Source of the DNA: Bog-756 sp963704585
GTDB lineage: Bacteria; Actinomycetota; Acidimicrobiia; Acidimicrobiales; RAAP-2
Assembly (NCBI GenBank): GCA_963704585.1
Contig: OY969919.1
Span: 1,612,001-1,676,000 of the forward strand
Reading direction: 5' to 3'
Length of the DNA stretch: 64,000 nt
Shown here: positions 8,216-16,056 of the stretch, one piece after another
How the letters are laid out: each line of letters opens with the position of its first letter
Position numbering within the stretch: position 1 is the first letter of the stretch
The notes under the pieces: generated by a model
The model's input: the letters and a program-made list of their open reading frames with translations, nothing else
What the model was told of the DNA's origin: nothing
Databases searched by the model: none
Program-made: the position numbers and the translations under genes

Positions 8216-9079
8216 TCAGGAGACGGCGAGACCGAGCGCGGCGTAGATCTCGCGGGTCGCGCTCGAGCGGTTGAGCGTGTAGAAGTGGAGCCCCGGCACG
8301 CCTGCGTCGAGCAGCTGCTCGCAGAGCTCGGTCGCGATGGCGACACCCTCGTGGCGCACGGCTTCCGCCCCGCCGCGCTCGTCGGCCGCGGTGAGCCGGT
8401 CGACCATCCATCCGGGCACGGCCGCGCCCATCGTCGCCATCCGCGGGATCGAGGTGAGGCTGGTGACCGGCATGATGCCCGGCAGGATCGGCTTGCTCAC
8501 CCCGAGCGCCGCGAGCTCCGACACCAGGTTGGTGTACTCGCCGCTCTCGAAGAAGAACTGGGTCACCCCGAAGTCGGCGCGCTCGAGCTTGGCGGCCAGG
8601 TAGGCGCGGTCGGTCGGTCGGTCGGGCGAGCCCGGGTGACAGGCCGGCTGCGCGGCGACCCCGATCGAGAAGCCGTCGATCGCCCGGGCCAGGTCGACGA
8701 GCTCCGAGGCGTGGACGAGCTCACCCGGCCCGCCCTCGGGATCGGCCGGCGGGTCGCCGCCCAGTGCCATGAGATTCTCGACTCCCGCACGCCGGTAGGC
8801 CACCAGGATCTCTGCGAGCTCGAGGCGCGAGTGGGCCACGCAGATGAGGTGGGCCATCGGCACGAGGGTGGTCGTCCGAAGCATGCCGGTCACCAGGTCG
8901 AAGGTCCGCTGTCGTGACTCGGCACCGCCCCGGTAGGTCACCGACACGAACGAGGGTCCGAGCTGTTCGAGGTCGCGCAAGGTCCGGACCAGGGTCGCCT
9001 GCTCCGCGTCGTTCTTCGGAGGGAAGAACTCGAACGAGTACGTCCTCCCCTGCGCCAGAAGGTCGGCGATCCGGGTCAT
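8216..9079 (-). CDS. metF: 5,10-methylenetetrahydrofolate reductase
   Basis: Reduces methylene-THF to methyl-THF, the methyl donor for methionine synthesis. It has 287 residues, the normal bacterial MetF length. Seen here are the conserved YSFEFFPPKN (catalytic Glu region), FVSVTYRGG, HLICVAHSR, NLMALGGDPP, and FFFESGEY with GIMPVTS further on. TAGGCT lies 9 bases before the ATG. It sits next to folD, which makes its substrate. Confidence 0.95.
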   Translation of the reverse strand: MTRIADLLAQGRTYSFEFFPPKNDAEQATLVRTLRDLEQLGPSFVSVTYRGGAESRQRTFDLVTGMLRTTTLVPMAHLICVAHSRLELAEILVAYRRAGVENLMALGGDPPADPEGGPGELVHASELVDLARAIDGFSIGVAAQPACHPGSPDRPTDRAYLAAKLERADFGVTQFFFESGEYTNLVSELAALGVSKPILPGIMPVTSLTSIPRMATMGAAVPGWMVDRLTAADERGGAEAVRHEGVAIATELCEQLLDAGVPGLHFYTLNRSSATREIYAALGLAVS

Positions 9080-9088
9080 AGGCGTTCC

Positions 9089-9094
9089 AGCCTA
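9089..9094 (-). promoter_or_regulatory. putative -10 box (TAGGCT) for metF
   Basis: The same hexamer as upstream of icd, 9 bases before the metF ATG. The spacing is slightly long for a leaderless start but would leave a leader of only a few bases. Confidence 0.4.
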
Positions 9095-9153
9095 CTGCCG
9101 AGCTTGCGGTGCAGGCTTCCGCCGAACGATCGCAGACGCTCGGCCGTGAAGGC

Positions 9154-10008
9154 TCAACGGGTCCGTTCGGCCGCGCGGACGGCGTTGCGCAGGAGCATCG
9201 CCCGGGTCATCGGCCCCACCCCGCCGATGCGGGGGGTGATCCACCCGGCCACAGCCGCGACGCCGTCGTCGACGTCGGAGAGGAGCTTCCTCCCCTCCCA
9301 CGAGGTGCCCGCGCCCACCACCGCCGCGCCCGGCTTGACCATGTCGGCGGTGACCAGCCCGGCGCGGCCGGCGGCCGCGACGACGACGTCGCCGGTGCGC
9401 ACCAGGCCGGCGAGGTCCTTGACCCCGGTGTGGACGACGGTCACCGCCGCGTTGCACCCGGGGCGCTTGAGCGCGAGCAGGAGGGCGAGCGGTCGGCCGA
9501 TCGTGAGCCCGCGCCCGATGACCACCACGTGCTGCCCCTCGACGGGGACGTCGTTCGCGGCGAGCAGCTCGACGATGCCCGCCGGTGTACACGGGAGCGG
9601 CCCGTCGGCGCCCATCACGAGGCGGCCGAGGTTGACCGGGTGGAGCCCGTCGACGTCCTTCGCCGGGTCGACGGCCAGCAGGACCCGCTCCTCGTCGAGC
9701 CCGGCGGGCAGGGGCAGCTGTACGAGGTACGCGTGGACCCCGGGGTCGGCGTTGAACCGCGCGACGACCGCCTCGAGCTCGTCCTGCGTGACGGTTGCCG
9801 GCAGGTGCTCGTGGACCGACCGGATGCCGACCTCTGCGCAGTCGGCGTGCTTCATCGCCACATAGCGAGCGCTCGGCCCGTCGTCGCCGACGAGGACGGT
9901 CCCGAGCCCGACTGTGACGCCTGCGGCCGTGAGCCGGGCCACACGGTCGGTGACCTCGGCCCGGATCCTCGCCGCGAGCACCTCGCCGTCGAGCAACGTC
10001 GCCGTCAT
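9154..10008 (-). CDS. folD: bifunctional methylene-THF dehydrogenase / methenyl-THF cyclohydrolase
   Basis: Interconverts methylene-, methenyl- and 10-formyl-THF, supplying formyl-THF to PurN and PurH upstream in this cluster and methylene-THF to MetF. It has 284 residues. The catalytic region reads SARYVAMKHADC (YxxxK). Also seen are VQLPLPAGLDEE, PAKDVDGLHPVN, PCTPAGIVELL, GRGLTIGRPLA and GGVGPMTRAMLLRN. ATG 10008 has GAGGAG 7 bases upstream and a TAGGCT box at 10029-10034, so it has a short leader with a ribosome-binding site, unlike its neighbours. Confidence 0.96.
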   Translation of the reverse strand: MTATLLDGEVLAARIRAEVTDRVARLTAAGVTVGLGTVLVGDDGPSARYVAMKHADCAEVGIRSVHEHLPATVTQDELEAVVARFNADPGVHAYLVQLPLPAGLDEERVLLAVDPAKDVDGLHPVNLGRLVMGADGPLPCTPAGIVELLAANDVPVEGQHVVVIGRGLTIGRPLALLLALKRPGCNAAVTVVHTGVKDLAGLVRTGDVVVAAAGRAGLVTADMVKPGAAVVGAGTSWEGRKLLSDVDDGVAAVAGWITPRIGGVGPMTRAMLLRNAVRAAERTR

Positions 10009-10028
10009 GTCGCACTCCTCACGTGTCG

Positions 10029-10034
10029 AGCCTA
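10029..10034 (-). promoter_or_regulatory. putative -10 box (TAGGCT) for folD
   Basis: TAGGCT lies about 20 bases before the folD ATG. With initiation 6-7 bases downstream, a leader of roughly 13-15 bases containing GAGGAG would result. Confidence 0.4.
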
Positions 10035-10060
10035 CGGCCGCGGCCGGCGCGCCGGACCGC

Positions 10061-11632
10061 TCAGTGCCGGAAGTGGCGCTCGCCGCCGGCGAGCACCATC
10101 GCGATCCCGGCCTCGTCGGCGGCCACGACCACCTCGTCGTCGCGGATCGACCCGCCCGGCTGGACGACCGCCGTGACCCCGGCGTCCGCGAGCACGAGCA
10201 GGCCGTCGGGGAACGGGAAGAACGCGTCGCTCGCCGCGGCCGCCCCCGCCGCGCGCTCGCCTGCCTTGGTGACCGCGAGGTCGGCGGCCACGACCCGCGA
10301 CTGCTGGCCGGCTCCCACGCCGACCGCCTGGCCGTCACGCACGACCGCGATCGCGTTGGACGTGGTGCGCGCGCAGACCTTCCAGGCGAGGGCGAGGTCT
10401 CGCCAACCCGCCTCGTCCGGCTGCGCCTTCGTCGCGACCGTCCACTCGGCGGGGTCCGCACGGAGCTCGTCGGCGTCCTGCACGAGCACGCTCGCACCGA
10501 GGCTCCGGAGCTGCCTGGTGAGGGGCTCGGGCGACGGTGCGGAGAGCAGCCGGGTCGCCTTGCGCTTGGCGGTGAGCCGTTCGAGGGCGGTGCCGTCGTA
10601 GGTGGGGGCGATGATCACGTCGGCCTGCGGACCCTCGGCGATCGCGTCGGCGACCGCGGCGGTGACCGGACCGCCGATGGCGACGATGCCGCCGAAGGCC
10701 GACTGCGGGTCGCACTCGAGCGCCCGCACGTACGCACGGGTGAGCTCGGCGTCGACCGCTGCTCCGCACGGGTTGGCGTGCTTGATGATGGCGACCGCGA
10801 CCTCGGCGCCACCCGGCGGCACGAGCTCGTGGACGAGCCGCCACGCCGCGTCGGCGTCGAAGACGTTGAGGTAGGAGAGCTCCTTGCCGCCGTGCTGGAC
10901 GACCCGGTCCCACCACGACGCCTGGCCGGCGATGCGGTAGCGCGCGCCGTGCTGGTGGGGGTTCTCGCCGTAGCGCATCGAGCTCGCGCGCTCGAGCGAG
11001 AGGTGGATCGACGGCGGGAGCAGCAATGCGGTGTCGAACGCCTCCGCGACCTCCGCGACGTCGGTGGTCCCGCGCCGTGCCGCCTCCTGCTCGTCGAGCC
11101 ACGCGACGATGGCCGCGTCGTAGCCGGCGGTGTGCGCGAACGCGCGGCGGGCGAGTCCCCGGCGGGTGTCGTCGGAGAGGGAGCCGTCACGCCGCAGCTC
11201 GGCGAGGATCGCCGGGTAGTCGCCAGGATCGACGACCACGCCCACGTGATCGTGGTTCTTCGCGGCCGCCCGCACCATGGTCGGTCCCCCCACGTCGATG
11301 AGCTCGACGGACGGGTCGGACGAGAACGGGTAGAGGTTGCAGACCACGAGGTCGATGAGGCCGATCCCGAGCCGCTCGAGGGCGTCGAGGTGGTCGGGCT
11401 TTGAGCGGTCGGCCAGGATCCCGCCGTGGATCGCCGGATGCAGCGTCTTGACCCGCCCGCCGAGCATCTCGGCGGCTCCCGTGAGGTCGGCCACCTCCAC
11501 GTGGGAGACGCCCGCCGCGGCGAGCGCGGAGGACGTGCCCCCGCTCGAGACGAGCTCCCACCCGAGGTCCGAGAGCCCACGGGCGAGCTCCTCGAGCCCG
11601 GTCTTGTCGTAGACCGACAGCAGTGCCCTCAT
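10061..11632 (-). CDS. purH: bifunctional AICAR transformylase / IMP cyclohydrolase
   Basis: Catalyses the last two steps of IMP synthesis. It has 523 residues, the usual length. The N-terminal cyclohydrolase domain (about 1-200) shows ALLSVYDKTGLEELA, SSGGTSS, VKTLHPAIHGGIL and NLYPF. The C-terminal transformylase domain shows RYGENPHQ, KHANPCGAAV, SAFGGIVA and DAFFPFPDGL. The ATG at 11632 overlaps the purN stop (ATGA), so purN-purH is a coupled operon. Confidence 0.96.
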   Translation of the reverse strand: MRALLSVYDKTGLEELARGLSDLGWELVSSGGTSSALAAAGVSHVEVADLTGAAEMLGGRVKTLHPAIHGGILADRSKPDHLDALERLGIGLIDLVVCNLYPFSSDPSVELIDVGGPTMVRAAAKNHDHVGVVVDPGDYPAILAELRRDGSLSDDTRRGLARRAFAHTAGYDAAIVAWLDEQEAARRGTTDVAEVAEAFDTALLLPPSIHLSLERASSMRYGENPHQHGARYRIAGQASWWDRVVQHGGKELSYLNVFDADAAWRLVHELVPPGGAEVAVAIIKHANPCGAAVDAELTRAYVRALECDPQSAFGGIVAIGGPVTAAVADAIAEGPQADVIIAPTYDGTALERLTAKRKATRLLSAPSPEPLTRQLRSLGASVLVQDADELRADPAEWTVATKAQPDEAGWRDLALAWKVCARTTSNAIAVVRDGQAVGVGAGQQSRVVAADLAVTKAGERAAGAAAASDAFFPFPDGLLVLADAGVTAVVQPGGSIRDDEVVVAADEAGIAMVLAGGERHFRH

Positions 11633-12279
11633 TCCGCGACCTCCCACCGTGATCCTCGCCCACGCGCCTCCCGGCCCGCCAGCTCGCCGAGGAACACGCG
11701 GATGGTCTCGGGATAGAGGGTGCGCTCGATCTCCTTGATGCGCTCGTGCAGGGTCGCCTCGGTGTCGCCGGGCAGGACCGGCACCCGCGCCTGGGCGAGG
11801 ATCGGCCCGGCGTCCATCTCGAGGGTTGCGACATGGACGGTCGTGCCGGTCTCCTCGACACCGGCCGCGAGCGCCTCGGCGACCGCGTGCCACCCGGGGA
11901 AGGCGGGGAGGAGCGCGGGGTGCGTGTTGAGGATCCGCCCCGGGTAGGCCGTGTGCACGGCCTCGCCGAGGACCGTGCCGAAGCCGGCCATGACCACCAC
12001 GTCGACGCCGGACCGGGCGAGCACCTTGGTCAACGCCTGCGTGTACCCCTCGCGGTCGAACCCCTTCCCGAAGCCGCCGAACGCCGCGCGGTCGAGGAGC
12101 TCGGCCTCGACTCCTGCGTCAGACGCGATCGCGACGCCGCGACACGGGCGATCGGCGACGACGAGGCGCACGGGCAGGTCCGCGGCGAGGATCGCCTCGA
12201 GGATCGTGCCGCTGCCCGAGACGAGCACCGCGAGCGACGCGTCGCGCCCCGCGGGAACCCCGTGCGAACCGTCGCCCAC
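11629..12279 (-). CDS. purN: phosphoribosylglycinamide formyltransferase
   Basis: Transfers formyl from 10-formyl-THF to GAR in purine synthesis. It has 216 residues from GTG 12279. The formyl-transfer triad is present: NTHPALLP supplies Asn and His, and the Asp lies in EMDAGPIL. The phosphate-binding loop reads VSGSGTILEAIL instead of the usual GSGSNLQ-like form, an unusual substitution. GTG 12279 was chosen because TAGCGT stands exactly 7 bases upstream. The stop overlaps purH. Confidence 0.92.
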   Translation of the reverse strand: MGDGSHGVPAGRDASLAVLVSGSGTILEAILAADLPVRLVVADRPCRGVAIASDAGVEAELLDRAAFGGFGKGFDREGYTQALTKVLARSGVDVVVMAGFGTVLGEAVHTAYPGRILNTHPALLPAFPGWHAVAEALAAGVEETGTTVHVATLEMDAGPILAQARVPVLPGDTEATLHERIKEIERTLYPETIRVFLGELAGREARGRGSRWEVAE

Positions 12280-12524
12280 GACCGGGACGCTACCAGTGCC
12301 CGTTCGCGACGGATCCCGCTCACCCGTCGGGCGCGCGGGGTCTCCTGCTATGGTCGCCGACAACGGGACCCGGGCGACGCGGCCCGTCCGGCCTGCCTCC
12401 GGAACGGGCGCTGCGTCGCTCGGTCCCCCTGCCCAAGGGAATTGCCCCTCGTACCGCGAATATCGGCGCGCTGCGCAGCTATGTGTAGGGGAATCTTCCG
12501 AACGCCCGACCCGGCCGTGAGCGC
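12280..12524 (-). other. intergenic region upstream of purN, with putative -10 box
   Basis: 245 bases between the HAD gene and purN. The minus strand carries TAGCGT at 12287-12292, 7 bases before the purN GTG. A ZTP/pfl-type riboswitch was looked for because of the purine and folate context, but its conserved second-half core was not recognised. Otherwise only GC-rich DNA with short inverted repeats was seen. Confidence 0.4.
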
Positions 12525-13265
12525 TCAGCGACCGGGTGCGCCGAGCGGGCCGAACGTGCGCAGGGCCGCCTCGTCGAGCTCGGTGAGCGACGCGAGGCGC
12601 CGGTCGCAGAACCCCCAGCGGGGCGAGTCGAGCGTCGAAGGCTCGGGCACCACCACCACCCGCATGCGCGCCGCCTTCGCGGCGAGCGCACCGTTGAACG
12701 AGTCCTCGAGCGCGAGGCAGCCGACGGGATCGACGCCGAGCTTGGCCGCGGTCGAGAGATAGGCGCCGGGGTGCGGTTTGCCGAGCGGCTCCCACTCCGC
12801 GGAGTGCCACACGGCGACGTCCGACCCGATCCCGAGGCGTGCGATGGCGGCAACGACCACCGCCGCGTAGGAGCCCGAGCAGACCGCGACCGGGAGCGAG
12901 GACCGGCGACAGAGCGCCACGGCCTCGAGCGCGCCCGGCATCGGCACGCCCCGCTCGGTGACGAGCGCCGCCACCCGCGCGGTCACCGCCCGCTCGACCT
13001 CTGCGGGCGTCATCCCCGCCCAGGGATGGCGGTCCCACCAGTGCCGGACCGCGTCGTCGATGCGCAGCCCCATCGTCTTGCGGACCTGTGCCTCGGTCAG
13101 CTCGAGGCCGAGCGAGCCGAAGACCTCGATCTCGGCCTGGCGCCAGAGCGGCTCCGAGTCGACGAGCAGGCCGTCGAGGTCGAAGATGACCGCCTCGATC
13201 GGCCGGTCGACCTCCGAGACGGCGGAAGGCGGCTCGGTGCCCGGGCGGGCCGGCTCGGTGCTCAG
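12525..13265 (-). CDS. HAD-superfamily phosphatase/phosphomutase-like protein
   Basis: A 246-residue HAD hydrolase of the beta-phosphoglucomutase/sugar-phosphatase group: motif I IFDLDGLLVDSEP, cap region, motif II VCSGSYAAV, motif III GKPHPGAYL, motif IV LEDSFNGALAAKAA. It follows sucD. No ATG, GTG or TTG occurs in frame between the sucD stop and motif I. A CTG at 13265 overlaps the sucD stop (CTGA) and has GGAAG 5 bases upstream, so it is the best start; the call is tentative. The substrate is unknown. Confidence 0.75.
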   Translation of the reverse strand: MSTEPARPGTEPPSAVSEVDRPIEAVIFDLDGLLVDSEPLWRQAEIEVFGSLGLELTEAQVRKTMGLRIDDAVRHWWDRHPWAGMTPAEVERAVTARVAALVTERGVPMPGALEAVALCRRSSLPVAVCSGSYAAVVVAAIARLGIGSDVAVWHSAEWEPLGKPHPGAYLSTAAKLGVDPVGCLALEDSFNGALAAKAARMRVVVVPEPSTLDSPRWGFCDRRLASLTELDEAALRTFGPLGAPGR

Positions 13266-14152
13266 TCGAGCTTCCGCACGATGTCGACCATCGCCTCGCC
13301 GGCCTCGGTCGGGTTGAGCGCGACGGTGACCCCGGCGCCGGCGAGCGCGTCCATCTTGGCCTGTGCGGTCCCCTTCGAGCCCGAGATGATCGCCCCGGCG
13401 TGCCCCATCTTGCGCCCCGGTGGCGCGGTCACGCCCGCGATATAGGAGACGACCGGCTTGGTCACCGACTCGGCGATGTACGCGGCGGCCTCCTCCTCGG
13501 CGGAGCCGCCGATCTCGCCGATCATCATGATGGCGCGGGTGTCGGCGTCGGCCTCGAAGGCGGCCAGGCAGTCGATGAAGCTCGTGCCGGGCACCGGGTC
13601 GCCTCCGATCCCGACGCAGGTGGTCTGGCCGACGCCCTGCTGCGAGAGCTCGTGCAGCGCCTGGTAGGTGAGCGTGCCGGAGCGGCTCACGATCCCGACC
13701 GGCCCGCCGGGCATCGCGATGTCGCCGGAGGTGATCCCGATGTTGCACTTGCCCGGCGAGATGACACCCGGGCAGTTGGGGCCGAGGAGACGGGTGGCCG
13801 GGAACTCGCGCACCAGGCGGTTGTACGCGACCGCCTCGTCGCGGGCCGGGATGCCCTCGGTGATGCAGACCACGAAGGGGATGCCGGCCGCGGCCGCCTC
13901 GACGATCGCGTCGGCGGCGAACGAGGGCGGCACCGAGATGAACGAGGCGTTGGCCCCGGTTGCCTCGACCGCTTCGGCGACCGTCGCGAAGATCGGGATG
14001 CCCTCGATCTCCTCGCCGCCGCGCTTGGGGTTGGTCCCCGCGACCACCTTGGTGCCGTAGGCCCGGTTGCGCAGGCCGTGGTAGAGGCCCTGGCTCGTGG
14101 GGCTGATGCCCTGGACGACGACGGTCGTCGACTCGTCGACGAAGATGCTCAT
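13262..14152 (-). CDS. sucD: succinyl-CoA synthetase alpha subunit
   Basis: Forms succinate and a nucleoside triphosphate from succinyl-CoA with SucC. It has 296 residues. The CoA-binding N-terminal domain has VVVQGISPTSQG, GTNPKRGG and GPNCPGVISPGKC. The phosphorylated histidine lies in PPGRKMGHAGAII. The ATG overlaps the sucC stop (ATGA). The neighbourhood sucC-sucD, HAD, purN-purH resembles the order in other actinobacteria. Confidence 0.97.
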   Translation of the reverse strand: MSIFVDESTTVVVQGISPTSQGLYHGLRNRAYGTKVVAGTNPKRGGEEIEGIPIFATVAEAVEATGANASFISVPPSFAADAIVEAAAAGIPFVVCITEGIPARDEAVAYNRLVREFPATRLLGPNCPGVISPGKCNIGITSGDIAMPGGPVGIVSRSGTLTYQALHELSQQGVGQTTCVGIGGDPVPGTSFIDCLAAFEADADTRAIMMIGEIGGSAEEEAAAYIAESVTKPVVSYIAGVTAPPGRKMGHAGAIISGSKGTAQAKMDALAGAGVTVALNPTEAGEAMVDIVRKLD

Positions 14153-15297
14153 GCCTTGCCTCCTGCGAATGCGACCGCGCGCCGTGCCGCGTCGAGCATG
14201 GTCGGCTCCGCGACCAACCGGTCGGAGAGATGGTCGGCGAGGATCGACCGGCCGAGGACCGCGTTGGTGCCGTCGAGCCGGAGCACGATCGGCGAGTCGA
14301 TCTCGACCCGTCCGAGTGCCTCGAGCACGCCGTTGGCCACCTCGTCGACCCGGGTGATGCCTCCGAAGATGTTCACGAGGATCGAGCGCACCGCCGGGTC
14401 CGAGTTGATGACCTCGAGCGCCGCGGCCATCACGTCGGCGTTCGCGCCACCGCCGATGTCGAGGAAGTTGGCGGCCGCGCCGCCGCACTGGTTGACCACG
14501 TCGAGGGTGCTCATAGCCAGCCCGGCGCCGTTGGCGATGATCCCCACGGTGCCGTCGAGCCCGATGTAGTTGAGCCCGCGCTCCTTGGCACGTGCCTCCC
14601 GCTCGTCCTCGACCTCGGTGGCCGCGTACTCCTCCCACTCGGGGTGCCGGAACGCGGCGCTGTCGTCGAGGGTCACCTTGGCGTCGAGCGCGTGGACCCG
14701 GCCCTCCGGCGTGAGGATGAGCGGGTTGATCTCGGCCAGGTCGCAGTCGCCCTCGGTGTAGCAGGCGTAGAGCCGGACCAGCAGCTCGGCCGCCTGCTCC
14801 CGGGCCGCCTCGTCGAGGTCGGCGCGGGCGACCCACGCACGGGCCGCCTCGAGCGAGAGCCCGTCGACCGGGTCGACGTGGAGCAGGGCGATCGCGTCGG
14901 GGTTGGTGGCAGCGACGTCCTCGATCTCGACGCCGCCTTCGGCCGAGAGCATCCCGAGGTGCTTCTTGGCCCCGCGGTCGAGGGTGAAGCTGGCGTAGTA
15001 CTCGCGCTCGATGTCGGACGCGTGCTCGACCCAGAGGCGCTTGACGACGTGGCCCTTGATGTCGAGGCCCAGGATGTTGCCGGCGTGGGTGCGGACCTCG
15101 TCCGCGTCCGCCGCCAGCTTGACCCCGCCGGCCTTCCCGCGGCCGCCGACCTTCACCTGGGCCTTCACCACGACCGGGTAACCCGCCGCCTCCGCCTGGG
15201 CCACCGCCTCGTCGACCGAATCGGCCACCCCGCCGGCCGAGATCGGGATGCCGAACCGTGCGAAGTACTGCTTCCCCTGGTACTCGAAGAGATCCAC
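14149..15297 (-). CDS. sucC: succinyl-CoA synthetase beta subunit
   Basis: ATP-grasp subunit of the TCA-cycle ligase, 382 residues. It opens with MDLFEYQGKQYFARFGIP and shows the nucleotide-binding KAQVKVGGRGKAGGVK, EINPLILTPEG, and the C-terminal power-helix domain with LVNIFGGITRVDEVANG. The likely promoter is at 15395-15400, giving a leader of about 90 bases that contains GGAGGAA before the ATG. Confidence 0.97.
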   Translation of the reverse strand: MDLFEYQGKQYFARFGIPISAGGVADSVDEAVAQAEAAGYPVVVKAQVKVGGRGKAGGVKLAADADEVRTHAGNILGLDIKGHVVKRLWVEHASDIEREYYASFTLDRGAKKHLGMLSAEGGVEIEDVAATNPDAIALLHVDPVDGLSLEAARAWVARADLDEAAREQAAELLVRLYACYTEGDCDLAEINPLILTPEGRVHALDAKVTLDDSAAFRHPEWEEYAATEVEDEREARAKERGLNYIGLDGTVGIIANGAGLAMSTLDVVNQCGGAAANFLDIGGGANADVMAAALEVINSDPAVRSILVNIFGGITRVDEVANGVLEALGRVEIDSPIVLRLDGTNAVLGRSILADHLSDRLVAEPTMLDAARRAVAFAGGKA

Positions 15298-15394
15298 CCG
15301 AGCTGTTCCTCCATTGGTCGTCTGCCCCGACCGGCGCCGGTCCGCCCCCTCGGCGGCGCCGCGTCCGGTGGGTGCCAGGCGGCGGGCCCGGATG

Positions 15395-15400
15395 ACGTTA
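15395..15400 (-). promoter_or_regulatory. putative -10 box (TAACGT) for sucCD
   Basis: TAACGT on the minus strand lies in the 186-base gap between the B12-binding gene and sucC. It is the best -10-like hexamer there. No convincing -35 was identified. Confidence 0.3.
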
Positions 15401-15483
15401 CCGGCTGAGGTGGTGAGGGTCCGAATCGGGCCCCCAGGCGGATCCCCGGGTGCCGACCGGAGGCCGCGGCGGGTCGACGCGCC

Positions 15484-15900
15484 CTACGCCCCGACTTCGG
15501 TCTCGCGGGCGTCGAGCGCGTCGGCGAGCCACGCCCCGATGGCCGGCAGCGGCGCACCCGGCGTGAAGACCTCGGCGACCCCGAGGTCCTTGAGCACGGG
15601 GATGTCGGCTTCGGGGATGATGCCGCCGACCAGGACCAGCACGTCGCCCCGCCCGTGCTCGCGGAGCTCGTCGACGACCCGTGGGACGAGGGTGAGGTGC
15701 GCACCCGACAGCAGGGAGAGGCCGACCGCGTCGGCGTCCTCCTGGACCACCGCCTGGACGACCTGCTCGGGCGTCTGGTGCAGGCCGGTGTAGATGACCT
15801 CGAATCCGGCGTCCCGCAGCGCACGGGCGATCACCTTCGCGCCGCGGTCGTGCCCGTCCAGCCCGGGCTTGGCCACGACGACTCGGTACGGGCGCTTCAC
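15484..15900 (-). CDS. stand-alone cobalamin-binding domain protein (methylmalonyl-CoA mutase C-terminal type)
   Basis: A 138-residue protein equivalent to the B12-binding C-terminal domain or small subunit of acyl-CoA mutases. It has the cobalamin motif GLDGHDRGAK (DxHxxG, lower axial His) followed by GFEVIYTGLHQTPEQ, GLSLLSGAH and VGGIIPEAD. No catalytic TIM-barrel mutase is in the window, so its partner must be elsewhere. GTG 15900 was chosen over an upstream ATG because TAGTAT stands 8 bases before it, implying a leaderless message. Confidence 0.88.
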   Translation of the reverse strand: MKRPYRVVVAKPGLDGHDRGAKVIARALRDAGFEVIYTGLHQTPEQVVQAVVQEDADAVGLSLLSGAHLTLVPRVVDELREHGRGDVLVLVGGIIPEADIPVLKDLGVAEVFTPGAPLPAIGAWLADALDARETEVGA

Positions 15901-15908
15901 GGGGCCAG

Positions 15909-15914
15909 ATACTA
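15909..15914 (-). promoter_or_regulatory. putative -10 box (TAGTAT) for the B12-binding protein gene
   Basis: TAGTAT lies 8 bases before GTG 15900 with no ribosome-binding site between. It supports the shorter start. Confidence 0.5.
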
Positions 15915-16056
15915 CGCACTCGGGGATCGGGTCCCCACGGCCGGTCACAGGCACGACCGGTCCCCCGGTGGCGGAATGGAGGCCCTACGCTTGGTGGATC
16001 GGTCGCGGACGGGCAGGGGCGGCGCGACCGGCGACCCGAACGACCCAGAGGACGCC

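Noticed and set aside
7073..8917. 614-codon plus-strand ORF opposite icd and metF
   Set aside because: No recognisable domain, composition typical of antisense shadow; both minus-strand genes are certain.
12280..12524. Possible ZTP (pfl) riboswitch before purN
   Set aside because: The context is right, but the conserved second-half core was not found and TAGCGT 7 bases before GTG leaves no room for a leader.
11629..13038. Long version of PurN extending upstream into the HAD gene
   Set aside because: The first 250 codons are antisense or out-of-frame reads; PurN homology and the -10 box place the start at 12279.
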